Positions 8,418 through 17,781 of a stretch of DNA of 64,000 nucleotides are shown in pieces; position 1 is the stretch's first letter, and each line of letters starts with the position of its first letter. The DNA is taken from the NCBI GenBank assembly GCA_964631565.1, contig CAZVYJ010000013.1, forward strand, positions 1 through 64,000, read 5' to 3'. Position numbers and translations under genes: made by a program. The notes under the pieces were generated by a model, which saw only the letters and a program-made list of their open reading frames with translations, searched no databases and was not told the origin of the DNA. This DNA comes from CAZVYJ01 sp964631565. GTDB taxonomy: Bacteria; Planctomycetota; Phycisphaerae; SM23-33.

Positions 8418-9305
8418 ATGAATTCCCGTCGTATGGTTATTTTCAGCGTTGTGCTTGTGGCTGCTGCTGTACTCGTAGCAGGCTATGTGTCAAGAACCGG
8501 CGCCCAGGACCAGCCGACCACCAGGCCGGCCTGCCCCATGATGCAGCAGGGCGGCATGCCTCCCATGGCGATGAAAGGCGGCTGTCCGATGATGATGCGG
8601 CAGGGCGGCGGAGCCAGGATTCCGCTTATCGGCGAGACTGCCCCGGCGTTCGAAGCCCTTACCACCCAGGGACGCATAAAGTTCCCGGATGATTACAAGG
8701 GCAAGTGGGTTATCCTGTTCAGTCACCCGGCCGATTTCACGCCGGTCTGCACGACCGAGTTCATGACCTTCGCGTCGATGCAGAAGGAGTTCGACGCCCT
8801 CAACTGCAAGCTCATCGGGCTGTCCATCGACAGCAACTACAGCCACATCGCCTGGCTGAGGACGATTCGCGAGAAAATCGAGTACAAGGGCATGAAGGAT
8901 GTGGCCGTGACATTCCCGGTTATCGCCGACCTGAAAATGGAAGTCGCCCGCAAGTACGGCATGGTTCAGCCGAGCGCGGATGACACCCACGCCGTACGGG
9001 CCGTCTTCATTATCGACCCCGAAGCGAAGGTGCGGGCACTGATTTATTACCCGCTCTCCAACGGGCGCAACATGCAGGAAATTCTCCGTCTGCTCGTGGC
9101 GATGCAGACTTCCGACGCCAACAATGTCGCCACGCCGGCCAACTGGCAGCCCGGCGACGACGTTATCGTTCCGCCGCCCGGCTCGTGCGGCACGGCGGAG
9201 GACAGGGTTGCTCATCCTGCGGATGACACATACATGCTCGACTGGTTCCTGACGTTCAAGAAAATGCCGAAAAACAAGCTTGAGCTTCCGCCGTCGATGA
9301 AATAA
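8418..9305 (+). CDS. Exported Prx6-type peroxiredoxin with Cys/Met-rich leader
   Basis: 295 residues; AGGAG precedes the ATG by 8 bases. An N-terminal hydrophobic segment (about 6-24) predicts export or membrane anchoring. Residues 39-65 are unusually rich in Met, Cys and Gly (CPMMQQGG, CPMMMRQGG), a pattern expected to bind soft metals such as copper. The thioredoxin-fold core has DFTPVCTTEF with the peroxidatic Cys111, then VRAVFIIDPEAKVRA and the VIVPPPGSCG segment, where Cys257 may resolve the disulfide. The long C-terminal domain and the PVCTTE motif place it in the Prx6/archaeal peroxiredoxin group. It should reduce peroxides outside the cytoplasm; the electron donor is unknown. Confidence 0.9.
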   Translation: MNSRRMVIFSVVLVAAAVLVAGYVSRTGAQDQPTTRPACPMMQQGGMPPMAMKGGCPMMMRQGGGARIPLIGETAPAFEALTTQGRIKFPDDYKGKWVILFSHPADFTPVCTTEFMTFASMQKEFDALNCKLIGLSIDSNYSHIAWLRTIREKIEYKGMKDVAVTFPVIADLKMEVARKYGMVQPSADDTHAVRAVFIIDPEAKVRALIYYPLSNGRNMQEILRLLVAMQTSDANNVATPANWQPGDDVIVPPPGSCGTAEDRVAHPADDTYMLDWFLTFKKMPKNKLELPPSMK

Positions 9306-9333
9306 TTACGGCTGCGACAATATGGTTTCACAC

Positions 9334-9359
9334 AAAGCGGTCCCTGCGGGGGCCGCTTT
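9334..9359 (+). terminator. Terminator after the peroxiredoxin gene
   Basis: AAAGCGG (9334-9340) pairs with CCGCTTT (9353-9359) around a GC-rich centre, starting about 30 bases after the stop codon. The following tract is TTTATATA rather than a pure T-run. Confidence 0.65.
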
Positions 9360-9391
9360 ATATATCCGGTTGCTGAATAGCTCGCCGGGAC

Positions 9392-9600
9392 TGCAATCTT
9401 GCCCTTGTCGGAGAGGGCGGAGATGGTTACACTACCCGGCTCGTTTAGCTGCCCCTCAGGGGCAGCTGGAGCAGGAGAGCCGGAGAAAGTAGAGAGTTGA
9501 AACATCGCCTTGCTTTGCAGTTAAGGTCAATGTTGCTCTCCTGCGGCTTGCCCGACGTAGTCCCTCAGGGACGAAGACGGGTCTACTTTCTGGATTTTTG
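9392..9600. repeat. Probable dispersed intergenic element with two hairpins
   Basis: The 300 bases between the peroxiredoxin terminator and the dehydrogenase gene hold no gene. They contain a perfect 9-bp hairpin with loop TCA (9447-9467, AGCTGCCCC arm), a 5-bp hairpin with the same TCA loop (9560-9572, GTCCC arm), and the 13-mer TGCAATCTTGCCC (9392-9404) that also occurs at 1981-1993. The shared 13-mer and shared loop design suggest fragments of a genome-wide repeat family rather than a leader specific to the dehydrogenase. Confidence 0.4.
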
Positions 9601-9657
9601 AAATGTTGTTTAAATCCCAATGTGTGTAAGGAATGCAGGCGGAAAGGACGCGGCAAG

Positions 9658-10755
9658 ATGAGAATCGCAGTTATCGGTGGTGACGGAACCGGCCCGGAAG
9701 TGGTGGCCGAGGGCCTGAAGGTGCTGAAGGCCGTCTCTGAGAAGGTCGGCTTCAAGTACGAAACGAAGGATTTCAACGTCAGCGGCGACCGCTACCTGGC
9801 CGCCGGCGGCGACCCCAACCAGCTGAGCATTCCAGTTATTCACCCGGAAGAAATCGCCGAACTCAAGACGTTCGACGCCATTTATCTCGGCGCTGTCGGG
9901 CATCCGAAGGTTGCTCCGGGCATCCTGGAGAAGAACCTGCTGCTGAAGCTGCGTTTCGAACTGGACCAGTACATCAACCTTCGCCCGGTTGTTTTGTATC
10001 CGGGCGTGTGGACGCCGCTCAAAGACAAGGGCCCGGACGATATCAATTTCGTCGTGGTCCGCGAGAACACCGAAGGCCTTTATACCGGCATGGGCGGCAT
10101 TCAGTATAAAGGCACGGCCAACGAGGTCGCCACGCAGATAATGTGCAACACCCGCATGGGCGTTGAGCGGGCCATCCGCTACGCGATGGACCTCTGCCGC
10201 CGCCGCAACAAGAAAAAACTCATCACGCTGGTCGGCAAGACAAATGTTCTGACCTATGCCCACGACCTCTGGTTCAGGGCGTTCATGGAAGTCGGTGAAG
10301 AGTACCCCGACCTCAAGAAGGACTACAACCACGTCGACGCATGCTGCATGTGGTTCGTGAAGAACCCGGAATATTACGACACGATAGTTACGTGCAACAT
10401 GTTCGGCGACATCATCACCGACCTTGGTGCGATGATCCAGGGCGGCATGGGCGTGGCTGCCGGCGGAAACATCAATCCGAAAGGCGTCAGCATGTACGAG
10501 CCTATCGGCGGCAGCGCCCCGAAGTACACCGGCATGAACGTAATTAACCCGATAGCGGCAATCGGAGCGCTGGCCATGCTGCTTCGCGAAACCGGCAACA
10601 ACACCGGCGACAAGAAGCTTGTGGACGCCGGCAACCGCGTCGAAGCGGCGATTCGCCAGGTGACCCTGACCATGAAAAGCCAGTCGGCCGGCAAAATGGG
10701 CATGGGCACGACGGAAGTCGGCGACAGGGTGGCCGAGGCCGTCGCGAAGGCATAA
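9658..10755 (+). CDS. leuB: Beta-decarboxylating dehydrogenase, LeuB (3-isopropylmalate) type
   Basis: 365 residues from ATG 9658 with GGAAAGGA upstream; the frame is open from 9598 but begins with unlikely Cys-rich residues. Family hallmarks are MRIAVIGGDGTGPEVV at the N-terminus, VVVRENTEGLYTG, the metal/substrate segment NMFGDIITDLGA with two catalytic aspartates, and EPIGGSAPKYTGMNVINP, which binds the NAD adenine. Length and start resemble LeuB of actinobacterial/planctomycete type. No other leu gene is adjacent, so isocitrate, homoisocitrate or another 2-hydroxy-diacid as substrate cannot be excluded. A strong terminator follows. Confidence 0.8.
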   Translation: MRIAVIGGDGTGPEVVAEGLKVLKAVSEKVGFKYETKDFNVSGDRYLAAGGDPNQLSIPVIHPEEIAELKTFDAIYLGAVGHPKVAPGILEKNLLLKLRFELDQYINLRPVVLYPGVWTPLKDKGPDDINFVVVRENTEGLYTGMGGIQYKGTANEVATQIMCNTRMGVERAIRYAMDLCRRRNKKKLITLVGKTNVLTYAHDLWFRAFMEVGEEYPDLKKDYNHVDACCMWFVKNPEYYDTIVTCNMFGDIITDLGAMIQGGMGVAAGGNINPKGVSMYEPIGGSAPKYTGMNVINPIAAIGALAMLLRETGNNTGDKKLVDAGNRVEAAIRQVTLTMKSQSAGKMGMGTTEVGDRVAEAVAKA

Positions 10756-10783
10756 GGCCTTTCGGGAAATCCGAATAAACACT

Positions 10784-10816
10784 GCGAGGCGGTCTTGGCC
10801 GACCGCCTCGCTTTTT
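10784..10816 (+). terminator. Rho-independent terminator after leuB
   Basis: GCGAGGCGGTC (10784-10794) and its reverse complement (10801-10811) form a perfect 11-bp stem with a 6-base loop, followed directly by TTTTT. Confidence 0.92.
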
Positions 10817-10828
10817 GCACAAATTTCG

Positions 10829-10863
10829 CAAAAAAGGCCGTCCCGGCGGGGCGGCCCTTTTTG
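10829..10863 (-). terminator. Terminator after yajC
   Basis: On the minus strand, 25 bases past the yajC stop, AAAAAGGGCCG pairs with CGGCCTTTTTT around a GC-rich loop. Flanking A and T tracts make it potentially bidirectional, backing up the leuB terminator 15 bases away. Confidence 0.85.
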
Positions 10864-10887
10864 TTATCGTTTGAAAATTCCGGCGGA

Positions 10888-11433
10888 TTACTTCTTCTCG
10901 GAACCGTCTTCTTCCTTGGCGCCCGGTCCGCCGAGACGGATGGCGTCGCGCAGGAACCTCATGCGGGTGTTGCTGTTCTCGTCGACCTTGACGATGACTT
11001 CGTTATCACGCACTTCGACGATCGTTCCGATAATTCCGCCTATGGAAATCACCTTGTCGCCTTTTTTCAGCGAGGCAAGCATTTCTCTCTTTTTGGCTTC
11101 CTGCTTGCGCCGGCTTCGGCCTGACAGGAAAATGAACAGAATGAACACGCCGAGAATGATGAAAAGGAAATTATTGTCGAAGAAGCCTTTCGAGCCGCCC
11201 GAGCCGTCTTCCTTTTTCTTTTCGTCAGATTTCTTGTCGCCGTCGGACTTTTTTTCCTCGGCAGCGCCGGTCTTTTCGCCGTCGGCGGAGGGGATTTCCG
11301 TCGGGGTTTCGGTCGTCGGAGCGGATACTGTGGTTTCCGTCGGGGTCGCGGTTTCATTTTCTGCGAGAACCAGCGACGTGGTGGCGCCCAGTACCGCCAG
11401 GCATATCCAGATAATGTGGCTGCGTAGTTGCAT
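10888..11433 (-). CDS. yajC: YajC-family preprotein translocase subunit with long N-terminal extension
   Basis: 181 residues, about 70 longer than typical YajC. Residues 1-24 form a signal-like hydrophobic segment. Residues 25-85 are a low-complexity Thr/Glu/Lys/Ser-rich stretch. The YajC core begins with one membrane helix (about 88-107, FLFIILGVFILFIFL) followed by RRKQEAKKREMLASLKKGDKVISIGGIIGTIVEVRDNEVIVKVDENSNTRM split as in the family. YajC associates with SecDF at the translocon. It lies about 120 bases downstream of tgt, the classic tgt-yajC order, with a GGCCGGA/TCCGGCC hairpin (11454-11470) just before its start. No secDF follows here. Confidence 0.9.
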   Translation of the reverse strand: MQLRSHIIWICLAVLGATTSLVLAENETATPTETTVSAPTTETPTEIPSADGEKTGAAEEKKSDGDKKSDEKKKEDGSGGSKGFFDNNFLFIILGVFILFIFLSGRSRRKQEAKKREMLASLKKGDKVISIGGIIGTIVEVRDNEVIVKVDENSNTRMRFLRDAIRLGGPGAKEEDGSEKK

Positions 11434-11553
11434 CTTGTTTTATCCTTTCATTCGGCCGGATTTTCCGGCCTGTTATTCAACGTCGGGGCATTGTGCGCGA
11501 TTCAGGCCGCCGCGTCAATGCCGGCTTGCTTTTGTGGAAAGCGGCGGGGCGAG

Positions 11554-12678
11554 TTATTCGCCGTTATCCTGGCAGGCGTACATCGCCTCGAGCCATCCGG
11601 CCGAGACCGTCGCCAGGCTGCCGGCGGCGATTGCCTCTCGCACGGCGGCCATAAGTTGTGCAAAAAATCGCAGGTTGTGTATCGACGCCAGCGTCGGACC
11701 GAGCATCTCCTTCGCCATGAACAGGTGCCGCAGCGTCCCGCGCGAGAAATTGCGGCAGGCATAGCAATCGCAGTTTTCGTCGATGGGCGAGGCGTCGTCG
11801 GTCCAGCGGCTGTTCCGCAGACGGATTCGTCCCTGCCACGTGAACACCTGTGCATTCCGCCCGTTTCGCGTCGGCATGACGCAGTCGAACATGTCCACGC
11901 CGCGCAGCACCGCAGCGATAATGTCTCTCGGCTCGCCGACGCCCATGAGGTAGCGAGGTTTTTCGGCCGGCAGCAGTTCGTCGGCTTCTTCGAGGACGTG
12001 AATCATCGCATCGTGCCCCTCGCCGACCGACAGCCCGCCGATGGCGTAGCCCGGCAGGTCAAGCTCCACGAGACGTTTTGCGGATTCCGCGCGCAGGTCT
12101 TTGAATACGCCGCCCTGTTGAATCGCGAACATCGCCTGCCTGTCGCTGGTGCGCTGCCAGACGGTTTTGCATCGTCCGGCCCAGTCAGCGCTGCGGCGGA
12201 CGGCTTCGGCGACGTGCTCTCTGCTCGCGCCGGCGGGGGGGCATTCGTCAAGCTGCATGATGATGTCCGCACCGAGCTGCTGCTGAACCTCTGTGGCCAG
12301 TTCCGGCGTGAGCCGGATTTCCGAACCGTCGATGTGGGATTTGAAGACGACGGCATGGTCGTCGATTTTTCGCAGGTGCGCCAGCGAGAACACCTGGTAT
12401 CCGCCGCTGTCGGTGAGTATGGGGCCGTCCCAGCCCATCATTTTGTGCAGCCCGCCGAGTTTTGCGACGGTCTGCGGGCCGGGACGCAGCAGCAGGTGGT
12501 AGGTGTTGGCCAGTATCATCTGTGCGCCGACAGCGCGAAGCTGGTCCGGCGTTACGCCCTTGACCGTGGCGGCTGTCCCGACAGGCATGAAGGCCGGCGT
12601 GGCGACCTGGCCGTGAGGCGTGATAAGCCTGCCGAGGCGGGCCTTGCCTTCTGTTTTTGAAATATCGAATTCGAACAT
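11554..12678 (-). CDS. tgt: tRNA-guanine transglycosylase (queuosine pathway)
   Basis: 374 residues, the normal bacterial length. It exchanges guanine-34 of GUN-anticodon tRNAs for preQ1. Visible motifs are the substrate pocket ILTDSGGYQVFSL with the catalytic Asp, the GGLSVGEG loop, YLMGVGEP, DMFDCVMPTRNGRNA with the nucleophile Asp, and the zinc site CDCYAC (C303, C305, C308) with H334. Followed by yajC, as in many bacteria. Confidence 0.96.
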   Translation of the reverse strand: MFEFDISKTEGKARLGRLITPHGQVATPAFMPVGTAATVKGVTPDQLRAVGAQMILANTYHLLLRPGPQTVAKLGGLHKMMGWDGPILTDSGGYQVFSLAHLRKIDDHAVVFKSHIDGSEIRLTPELATEVQQQLGADIIMQLDECPPAGASREHVAEAVRRSADWAGRCKTVWQRTSDRQAMFAIQQGGVFKDLRAESAKRLVELDLPGYAIGGLSVGEGHDAMIHVLEEADELLPAEKPRYLMGVGEPRDIIAAVLRGVDMFDCVMPTRNGRNAQVFTWQGRIRLRNSRWTDDASPIDENCDCYACRNFSRGTLRHLFMAKEMLGPTLASIHNLRFFAQLMAAVREAIAAGSLATVSAGWLEAMYACQDNGE

Positions 12679-12761
12679 TGAGCGTATGGTATATCAAAAC
12701 GCCGGGAATGAAAACCCCGCCGTCCGGTAAGGCTGGTTTAAACAGCCATTTTCGTTGATGC

Positions 12762-15428
12762 TTACGTGATTTTGTTTTTGTCGAGGAATCGTCGGACCGC
12801 TACGGCAAGTTCCTCGGGGCCGAACGGCTTGGCGAGAAGATTCCTGGCCGGGTCTATCATGTCCTGGTTCGTTATGGCCTCTTCGGAATAACCCGAAATG
12901 AACATGATTTTCATTTTGGGCCTGACGGCTTTAAGTTTTTTCGCAAGTTCCGGGCCGCTCATGCCCGGCATGACGACATCCGTGATAAGCAGGTCTATTT
13001 TCCCCTCGTAATGTTTTCCGAGAGGCAGGGCTTCCTTGGAGTTGCCGGTTTCCAGAACGGTGTAGCCGCGTTCGCGGAGAGCATCGACGATAAGCCTTCG
13101 GACGGCTTCCTCGTCTTCCGAGACAAGCACGGTTTCGCTGCCTTGCAGGATATCCCTTGGCGTGAATTCTTCTTCCGCTGTGATTTCCGGTGTTTTGCTG
13201 CTCCACGGCATGTAAATGTTTATCGTGGTGCCTTCGCCGAGTTTGCTGGAAACGTCTATGAACCCGCCGGCGCTCTTGACGAAGCCGTATACCATCGACA
13301 GGCCAAGACCTGTGCCTTTGCCGACGTCTTTTGTCGTGAAGAACGGGTCGAACATGCGGCTCTGGGTTTCGGCGTCCATTCCTTCGCCGGTATCCCGGAT
13401 GGATAGCAAAACATACGTTCCCGGCGTCGCGCCTGGATGTCGCCTCGCGACGGCGTCGCTGATTTCGACCTTCCGGGTTTCGATAACGAGCTTTCCTCCC
13501 CTGGGCATGGCGTCGCGCGAGTTTATGACCATGTTCATTATCGCCTGATGCAGTGCGGTCTGGTCCACCTCGATATTCTGCGGCTCACTGGAAGTGATTA
13601 TGTCGAATTTTATGTCTTCGCCGATTATGTGGGACAGCGGTCCCTGCATATCGTTGATGATCGCATTGACGTTTACGACCTGAGGCCTGAGGAAGTCTTT
13701 TCGGCTGAATGCGAGAAGCTGGTTTGTTGTTGCGGCGGCGCGCTCAGCCGCGGTGCGTATCTGCTCTATGGAGTCGCGAATCCTGTCATCTTTTTTCAGC
13801 GTGGGCAGGAGCAGGTCGCAGTAACCCTTGACGACGGTCAGCTGGTTGCGGAAGTCGTGTGCGATGCCTCCCGCGAGCCTGCCGATCGCCTCCATCCTTT
13901 GTGCGTGCAGCAGCTGCCTCTGGCTTTCCCGGAGAGCGTCCTCAGCCAGCTTGCGGTCGGTGATATCGACGGCGATTCCGAGCATGTAGTTCTGCGATCC
14001 GCCGAGCTTCAGCGGAACTTTTATGGTCTGGAACCATCTTGTGGTTCCGTCGGTTTTTGTGAATGGTTCCTCTGGAATGAGTTTGGACTTGCCGCTGGTA
14101 ATCACTTCCTGGTCGTTTTTTAAGAACCGATTGATATTTTCTTCCGTTGCGAGCGGCTTGCCCAGGAAATCGCGGTCGGTTTTACCGAGCATTTTTTCGG
14201 GCGTCGTTTCGTGGAGATCGGCCATGAATTTATTGGCGAGCAGGTATTTTCCTTCGGCGTTTTTTACAAAAATACACGCCGGCGTCGTGTCAATGACTCC
14301 CCTTAGCAACTGCTCGCTGTTGCGCATTGCGTCTTCAGCGGCCTTCATTTCGGTGATATCGCTGCCGTAAAGATTCACATAATCCAGGTCCGGGAAAGGC
14401 ACGGCGATGAATGAGAAAAATTTATCGCCGGCCGGCATTATGAAATTCTGCATGCTGCCGGTTTCAAACGCCTTGTCGGTAATCTGTTTACAATGCTCCG
14501 GCAGCTTTCCGCCGACACGGCAGCCGAAAAGCGTCATCATGTCGCCGCAAGCCGCGTTGGCGTATATGATGGTTCCATCCCGAGCAGCCCGAAGGACTGG
14601 AGATGGGTTTTCCGACGGGAATTTCGCGAGATTGCGGATTTCCTCTTCCGCTTTTATTTTTGCCGTGATATCACGCGAAATGCCGAACGTTCCAATTATG
14701 TTGCCGTTGGCGTCCCGCAGCGGCATTTTGGTTGTGGATACCCATGTCACATGCCCGTCGGGCCATGTTTCCTTTTCTTCCTTGTTTATTATCGGTTCGC
14801 CGGTCGCGATGACTTTCTGTTCATCCCGGTATGCTTCGCTGGCGTGTTCTTCGGTGAATAAATCGAAGTCCGTTTTACCGACAAGCTCAGCGGGACTGTC
14901 GAATCCCATCTGTCTTGCCTGGGCCATATTCACCCGCAGGAATCTGCTTTTTAAGTCCTTGAAATAGATATGATCCGGGCTGCTGTCCAGCAGGCTGTTG
15001 AGCAGATACCGTTCGTACTCCAGCTTTTCTTCAGCCTTTCTTCGTTTAGAACGGTCCGTCGCTTCGGCGAGTTCCCGCCTGATTGCCGGGCCGAGGCGGG
15101 TGAGATCATCCTTCATTACATAATCGTTGGCGCCGGCCTTCATCATTTCGACGGCCGTCTCTTCGCCGATGGTGCCGGATACGACGATGAAGGGTATATC
15201 CATCCCGGTTTCCTCGAGTATTTTAAGGGCGTCCGGCGCCTTGAAACTCGGCATGGAGTAGTCGCATACGATAACATCCCATGTTTTCTTCAATGCTTCC
15301 CGCAAGGCCTTGGCGGAAGCCACCTGCTCGCACTCGAGTTTGAATCCGGCCTTGCTGAGTTCGCGACGCAGCAGCATTGCGTCGTCTTCGGAATCTTCAA
15401 CTATCAGGACACGGAGTAATTCGCTCAT
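12762..15428 (-). CDS. Hybrid sensor histidine kinase: REC-PAS-PAS-PAS-HisKA-HATPase-REC
   Basis: 888 residues, soluble. Order: receiver 1 (about 1-125, phospho-acceptor D56), three PAS domains (about 140-260, 265-365 and 375-495), HisKA with GGIAHDFRN (H524), HATPase_c with N-box (MNMVINSRDAM), G1 (DTGEGM) and G2 (GKGTGLGLSM), then a C-terminal receiver (about 765-885, D817 in ITDVVMPG). The kinase type with HDFRN is common in CckA-like hybrid kinases. Its ATG is adjacent to the stop of the Rcp1-like regulator (15429), so that regulator and the upstream kinase probably work in one phosphorelay. No DNA-binding output domain is present in the operon. Confidence 0.93.
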   Translation of the reverse strand: MSELLRVLIVEDSEDDAMLLRRELSKAGFKLECEQVASAKALREALKKTWDVIVCDYSMPSFKAPDALKILEETGMDIPFIVVSGTIGEETAVEMMKAGANDYVMKDDLTRLGPAIRRELAEATDRSKRRKAEEKLEYERYLLNSLLDSSPDHIYFKDLKSRFLRVNMAQARQMGFDSPAELVGKTDFDLFTEEHASEAYRDEQKVIATGEPIINKEEKETWPDGHVTWVSTTKMPLRDANGNIIGTFGISRDITAKIKAEEEIRNLAKFPSENPSPVLRAARDGTIIYANAACGDMMTLFGCRVGGKLPEHCKQITDKAFETGSMQNFIMPAGDKFFSFIAVPFPDLDYVNLYGSDITEMKAAEDAMRNSEQLLRGVIDTTPACIFVKNAEGKYLLANKFMADLHETTPEKMLGKTDRDFLGKPLATEENINRFLKNDQEVITSGKSKLIPEEPFTKTDGTTRWFQTIKVPLKLGGSQNYMLGIAVDITDRKLAEDALRESQRQLLHAQRMEAIGRLAGGIAHDFRNQLTVVKGYCDLLLPTLKKDDRIRDSIEQIRTAAERAAATTNQLLAFSRKDFLRPQVVNVNAIINDMQGPLSHIIGEDIKFDIITSSEPQNIEVDQTALHQAIMNMVINSRDAMPRGGKLVIETRKVEISDAVARRHPGATPGTYVLLSIRDTGEGMDAETQSRMFDPFFTTKDVGKGTGLGLSMVYGFVKSAGGFIDVSSKLGEGTTINIYMPWSSKTPEITAEEEFTPRDILQGSETVLVSEDEEAVRRLIVDALRERGYTVLETGNSKEALPLGKHYEGKIDLLITDVVMPGMSGPELAKKLKAVRPKMKIMFISGYSEEAITNQDMIDPARNLLAKPFGPEELAVAVRRFLDKNKIT

Positions 15429-15857
15429 TTAGACGTTCCTTATCTGCGGCGGATTTTCGTTCAGCACCAGCCAGTAAAGCCCGAGCTGCCTGACCGCTTC
15501 CACGAACTGTTCAAAATCGACCGGTTTGCGGATGTAGCTGTTGGCTCCAAGACTGTAGCTTTCCACGATATCCCTTTCCTCTTTGGAGGACGTAAGCACG
15601 ACAACGGGCATAAGCCTGGTCCGCTCATTGCCGCGAATCTGCTTGAGCACCTCGAGGCCGTCTATCTTCGGCAGCTTCAGGTCCAGCAGGATTATTTCGG
15701 GCAGTTCCGTATTCGGGTCCAGCAGTTTCTCAAGCGCTTCGCTGCCGTCGCGGGCAATCTGCACATTATTCGCGATTTTATTGGTCTTCAGTGCGCGCAG
15801 GGCCAGTGCTTCGTCGTCCGGATTGTCTTCTATCAGCATTATCATTTTATTGCCCAT
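15429..15857 (-). CDS. Rcp1-type single-domain response regulator
   Basis: 142 residues, a stand-alone receiver: acidic pocket IEDNPDDE, phospho-acceptor D59 in ILLDLKLPKIDG, VVVLTSS and RKPVDFEQF. The IEDNPDDE start, KLPKxDGLEVL and the conserved tail are typical of regulators paired with phytochrome-like kinases. It lies 16 bases after the PAS kinase gene and directly before the hybrid kinase, so it probably carries phosphate between them. It has no output domain. Confidence 0.93.
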   Translation of the reverse strand: MGNKMIMLIEDNPDDEALALRALKTNKIANNVQIARDGSEALEKLLDPNTELPEIILLDLKLPKIDGLEVLKQIRGNERTRLMPVVVLTSSKEERDIVESYSLGANSYIRKPVDFEQFVEAVRQLGLYWLVLNENPPQIRNV

Positions 15858-15873
15858 CTTTCTCCCCTTTTCG

Positions 15874-17691
15874 TTAGAGGGTGAAATAGAACGTAGCGCC
15901 GTTGTTCACCTGGCCTTCCGCCCACACTTCTCCTCCGAAGCGGTTAATAATCCGCTGGACGGTAGCCAGCCCTATACCGGTTCCTTCGAACTCGGATTTT
16001 CCGTGCAGCCGCTGAAACGCGCCGAAAAGCCTGTCTACGTATCTCATGTCGAATCCGGCGCCGTTGTCGCGAACGAAGAACGCCTCTTTGCCGTTATGCC
16101 GCGTCTTTCCGAATTCTATTCTTGCGGCAGGCTCGTTACGCGTGAATTTCCACGCGTTGCCGAGCAGATTTTCAAGCACCGCATGTATGAGATTTCGGTC
16201 TGTGTAAGCATGGATGCCGCCCTCCGCTTTTAATTCGACATTCCGGGCGGGGTCATGTTCTTTCAGCGTGTCGAATATCTCCGTGACCATATCGCTGAGC
16301 GAAACTTTTTCCCGTTTTATTTCCGCCCGAGTCACCTGCGACAGCCTGAGCATGTCGTCTATGAGCTGGCTCATATTGCTGCAGCCTGCCCGGATGCGAT
16401 TGAGATATTTTTTGCCGACATCGTCGAGAACCTTGTCATAATCCTCCAGTATCGCCTGGCTGAAACCGTCTATCGCCCGCAGCGGCGCACGCAGGTCGTG
16501 AGAGACGCTGTAGGAAAAGGCCTCAAGCTCTTTATTGGCGGCCTTGAGCTGGGAGCTTGTCGATTCGAGGCTGGCGTTGGTTTTCTGCAGGTCTTCGGCC
16601 AGGTTCACCATTGCGGCGTTAAGCTGCTCGACCTCTTCCACCCGCCGGGCCAGTTCTTTTGTGCGTTCCCCGACAAGCTGCTCCAGATGTTCGCGATGTT
16701 TGTTCAACTCCTTCTCGGCTGCTATTTCCCCGGTTACATCCTGGAATGTCAGTGCGAACAAGCCTTTGTTCAGCGGAAAGAGGGATATGTCCAGTGTCCG
16801 GTCATATGTCGGGTAGTATTCGCGAAACCGCTCCGGCTTGCCTGTCACCGCGATGCGGTTACATGCCTCCATCAAATTTTCGAGTTCATTTGGAGAGGCT
16901 ATTTCTCTTGCCCGTTTGCCTTTTATTTTTTTGATGTTCCAGCCGACATGAATTTGCGAGGCCTGGTTGAGTTCAAGATGAATGAAGTCGGCGATTTTTC
17001 CGGAATTGTCCTTTATCGCTTCGCATATTACGATGCCGAAAAGGGAATTTTCGAACAGATTTCGCCATTTTTCCTCGCTTTCCTGCAGGGCATTTTCGGC
17101 TCGTCTGGGCTCGGTGATATCGCGGCCGATTGAGTTTATAATTGCGGCGTTTCCCTCATTGTCGAAATGCAGCGTAGCTGTCCAGGAGACGAGCCTGGCC
17201 TGGCCGGTTTTCTGGTTCACCTGACGGTTTTCGAAAGCCGCGCTCGCCAGACGGTTGCAGACCCAGCCGGTGAATGCCTGTCGCGTTTTTTCTCTGTCTT
17301 CGGGGTGGACAAAATCGAATGCAAGCCTGCCTGTGCATTCTTCCTTTGGGAGGCCGAAGAACGTTTCCGAAGCGTTATTTACGTAGATGAACCTGCCGCT
17401 GCTGTCGACCTGCGTGATAAGGTCGGCGGCGTTATCTATGAGGTCGCGAAATTCCTGCTCCCTGTTTTGCAGAGCTATGGCAGCCCGCCTGTGTTTTTCA
17501 TACAGGCCGGCCGCGACTATGCCGGAAATAAGGCACACAAAAACGACCATACTCCGGTCAAAGATTTTCTCCATCGGCTGTTCGGTGATATATTCGCCAA
17601 ACAGAAAATAGTCTACGGCGACATCCAGAAGCCACAGACACACCCCCAGCAGCAGAAAGGCTCCTACAATCCTGATAAATGTCTTGCTCAT
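15874..17691 (-). CDS. Membrane PAS-PAS sensor histidine kinase
   Basis: About 605 residues from ATG 17691, chosen because AGGTGATC (complement at 17698-17705), a near-perfect Shine-Dalgarno, is 6 bases upstream; an ATG at 17721 is less likely. Two membrane helices (about 5-25 and 44-62) enclose a short periplasmic loop. PAS 1 (about 75-195) and PAS 2 (about 205-330) are followed by a long coiled coil, HisKA with SVSHDLRAPLRAI (H398), and HATPase_c (LLGNAWKFT, DNGAGFD, GTGIGLATV). The kinase subtype with SHDLRAPLR commonly pairs with Rcp1-like regulators, and such a gene follows immediately. Confidence 0.93.
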   Translation of the reverse strand: MSKTFIRIVGAFLLLGVCLWLLDVAVDYFLFGEYITEQPMEKIFDRSMVVFVCLISGIVAAGLYEKHRRAAIALQNREQEFRDLIDNAADLITQVDSSGRFIYVNNASETFFGLPKEECTGRLAFDFVHPEDREKTRQAFTGWVCNRLASAAFENRQVNQKTGQARLVSWTATLHFDNEGNAAIINSIGRDITEPRRAENALQESEEKWRNLFENSLFGIVICEAIKDNSGKIADFIHLELNQASQIHVGWNIKKIKGKRAREIASPNELENLMEACNRIAVTGKPERFREYYPTYDRTLDISLFPLNKGLFALTFQDVTGEIAAEKELNKHREHLEQLVGERTKELARRVEEVEQLNAAMVNLAEDLQKTNASLESTSSQLKAANKELEAFSYSVSHDLRAPLRAIDGFSQAILEDYDKVLDDVGKKYLNRIRAGCSNMSQLIDDMLRLSQVTRAEIKREKVSLSDMVTEIFDTLKEHDPARNVELKAEGGIHAYTDRNLIHAVLENLLGNAWKFTRNEPAARIEFGKTRHNGKEAFFVRDNGAGFDMRYVDRLFGAFQRLHGKSEFEGTGIGLATVQRIINRFGGEVWAEGQVNNGATFYFTL

Positions 17692-17781
17692 GGGCGAGAT
17701 CACCTGGTTTTGATAATGCAAAACAAATTCCGTTTATGTAAGCATTTATAACTAGCAAAAGCGATATCGGGCACATGCTTA

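Noticed and set aside
9306..9657. SAM or T-box type leader for the leuB-like gene
   Set aside because: The hairpins have short TCA loops and share a 13-mer with another intergenic region, which fits dispersed repeats better; no T-box or SAM consensus was seen.
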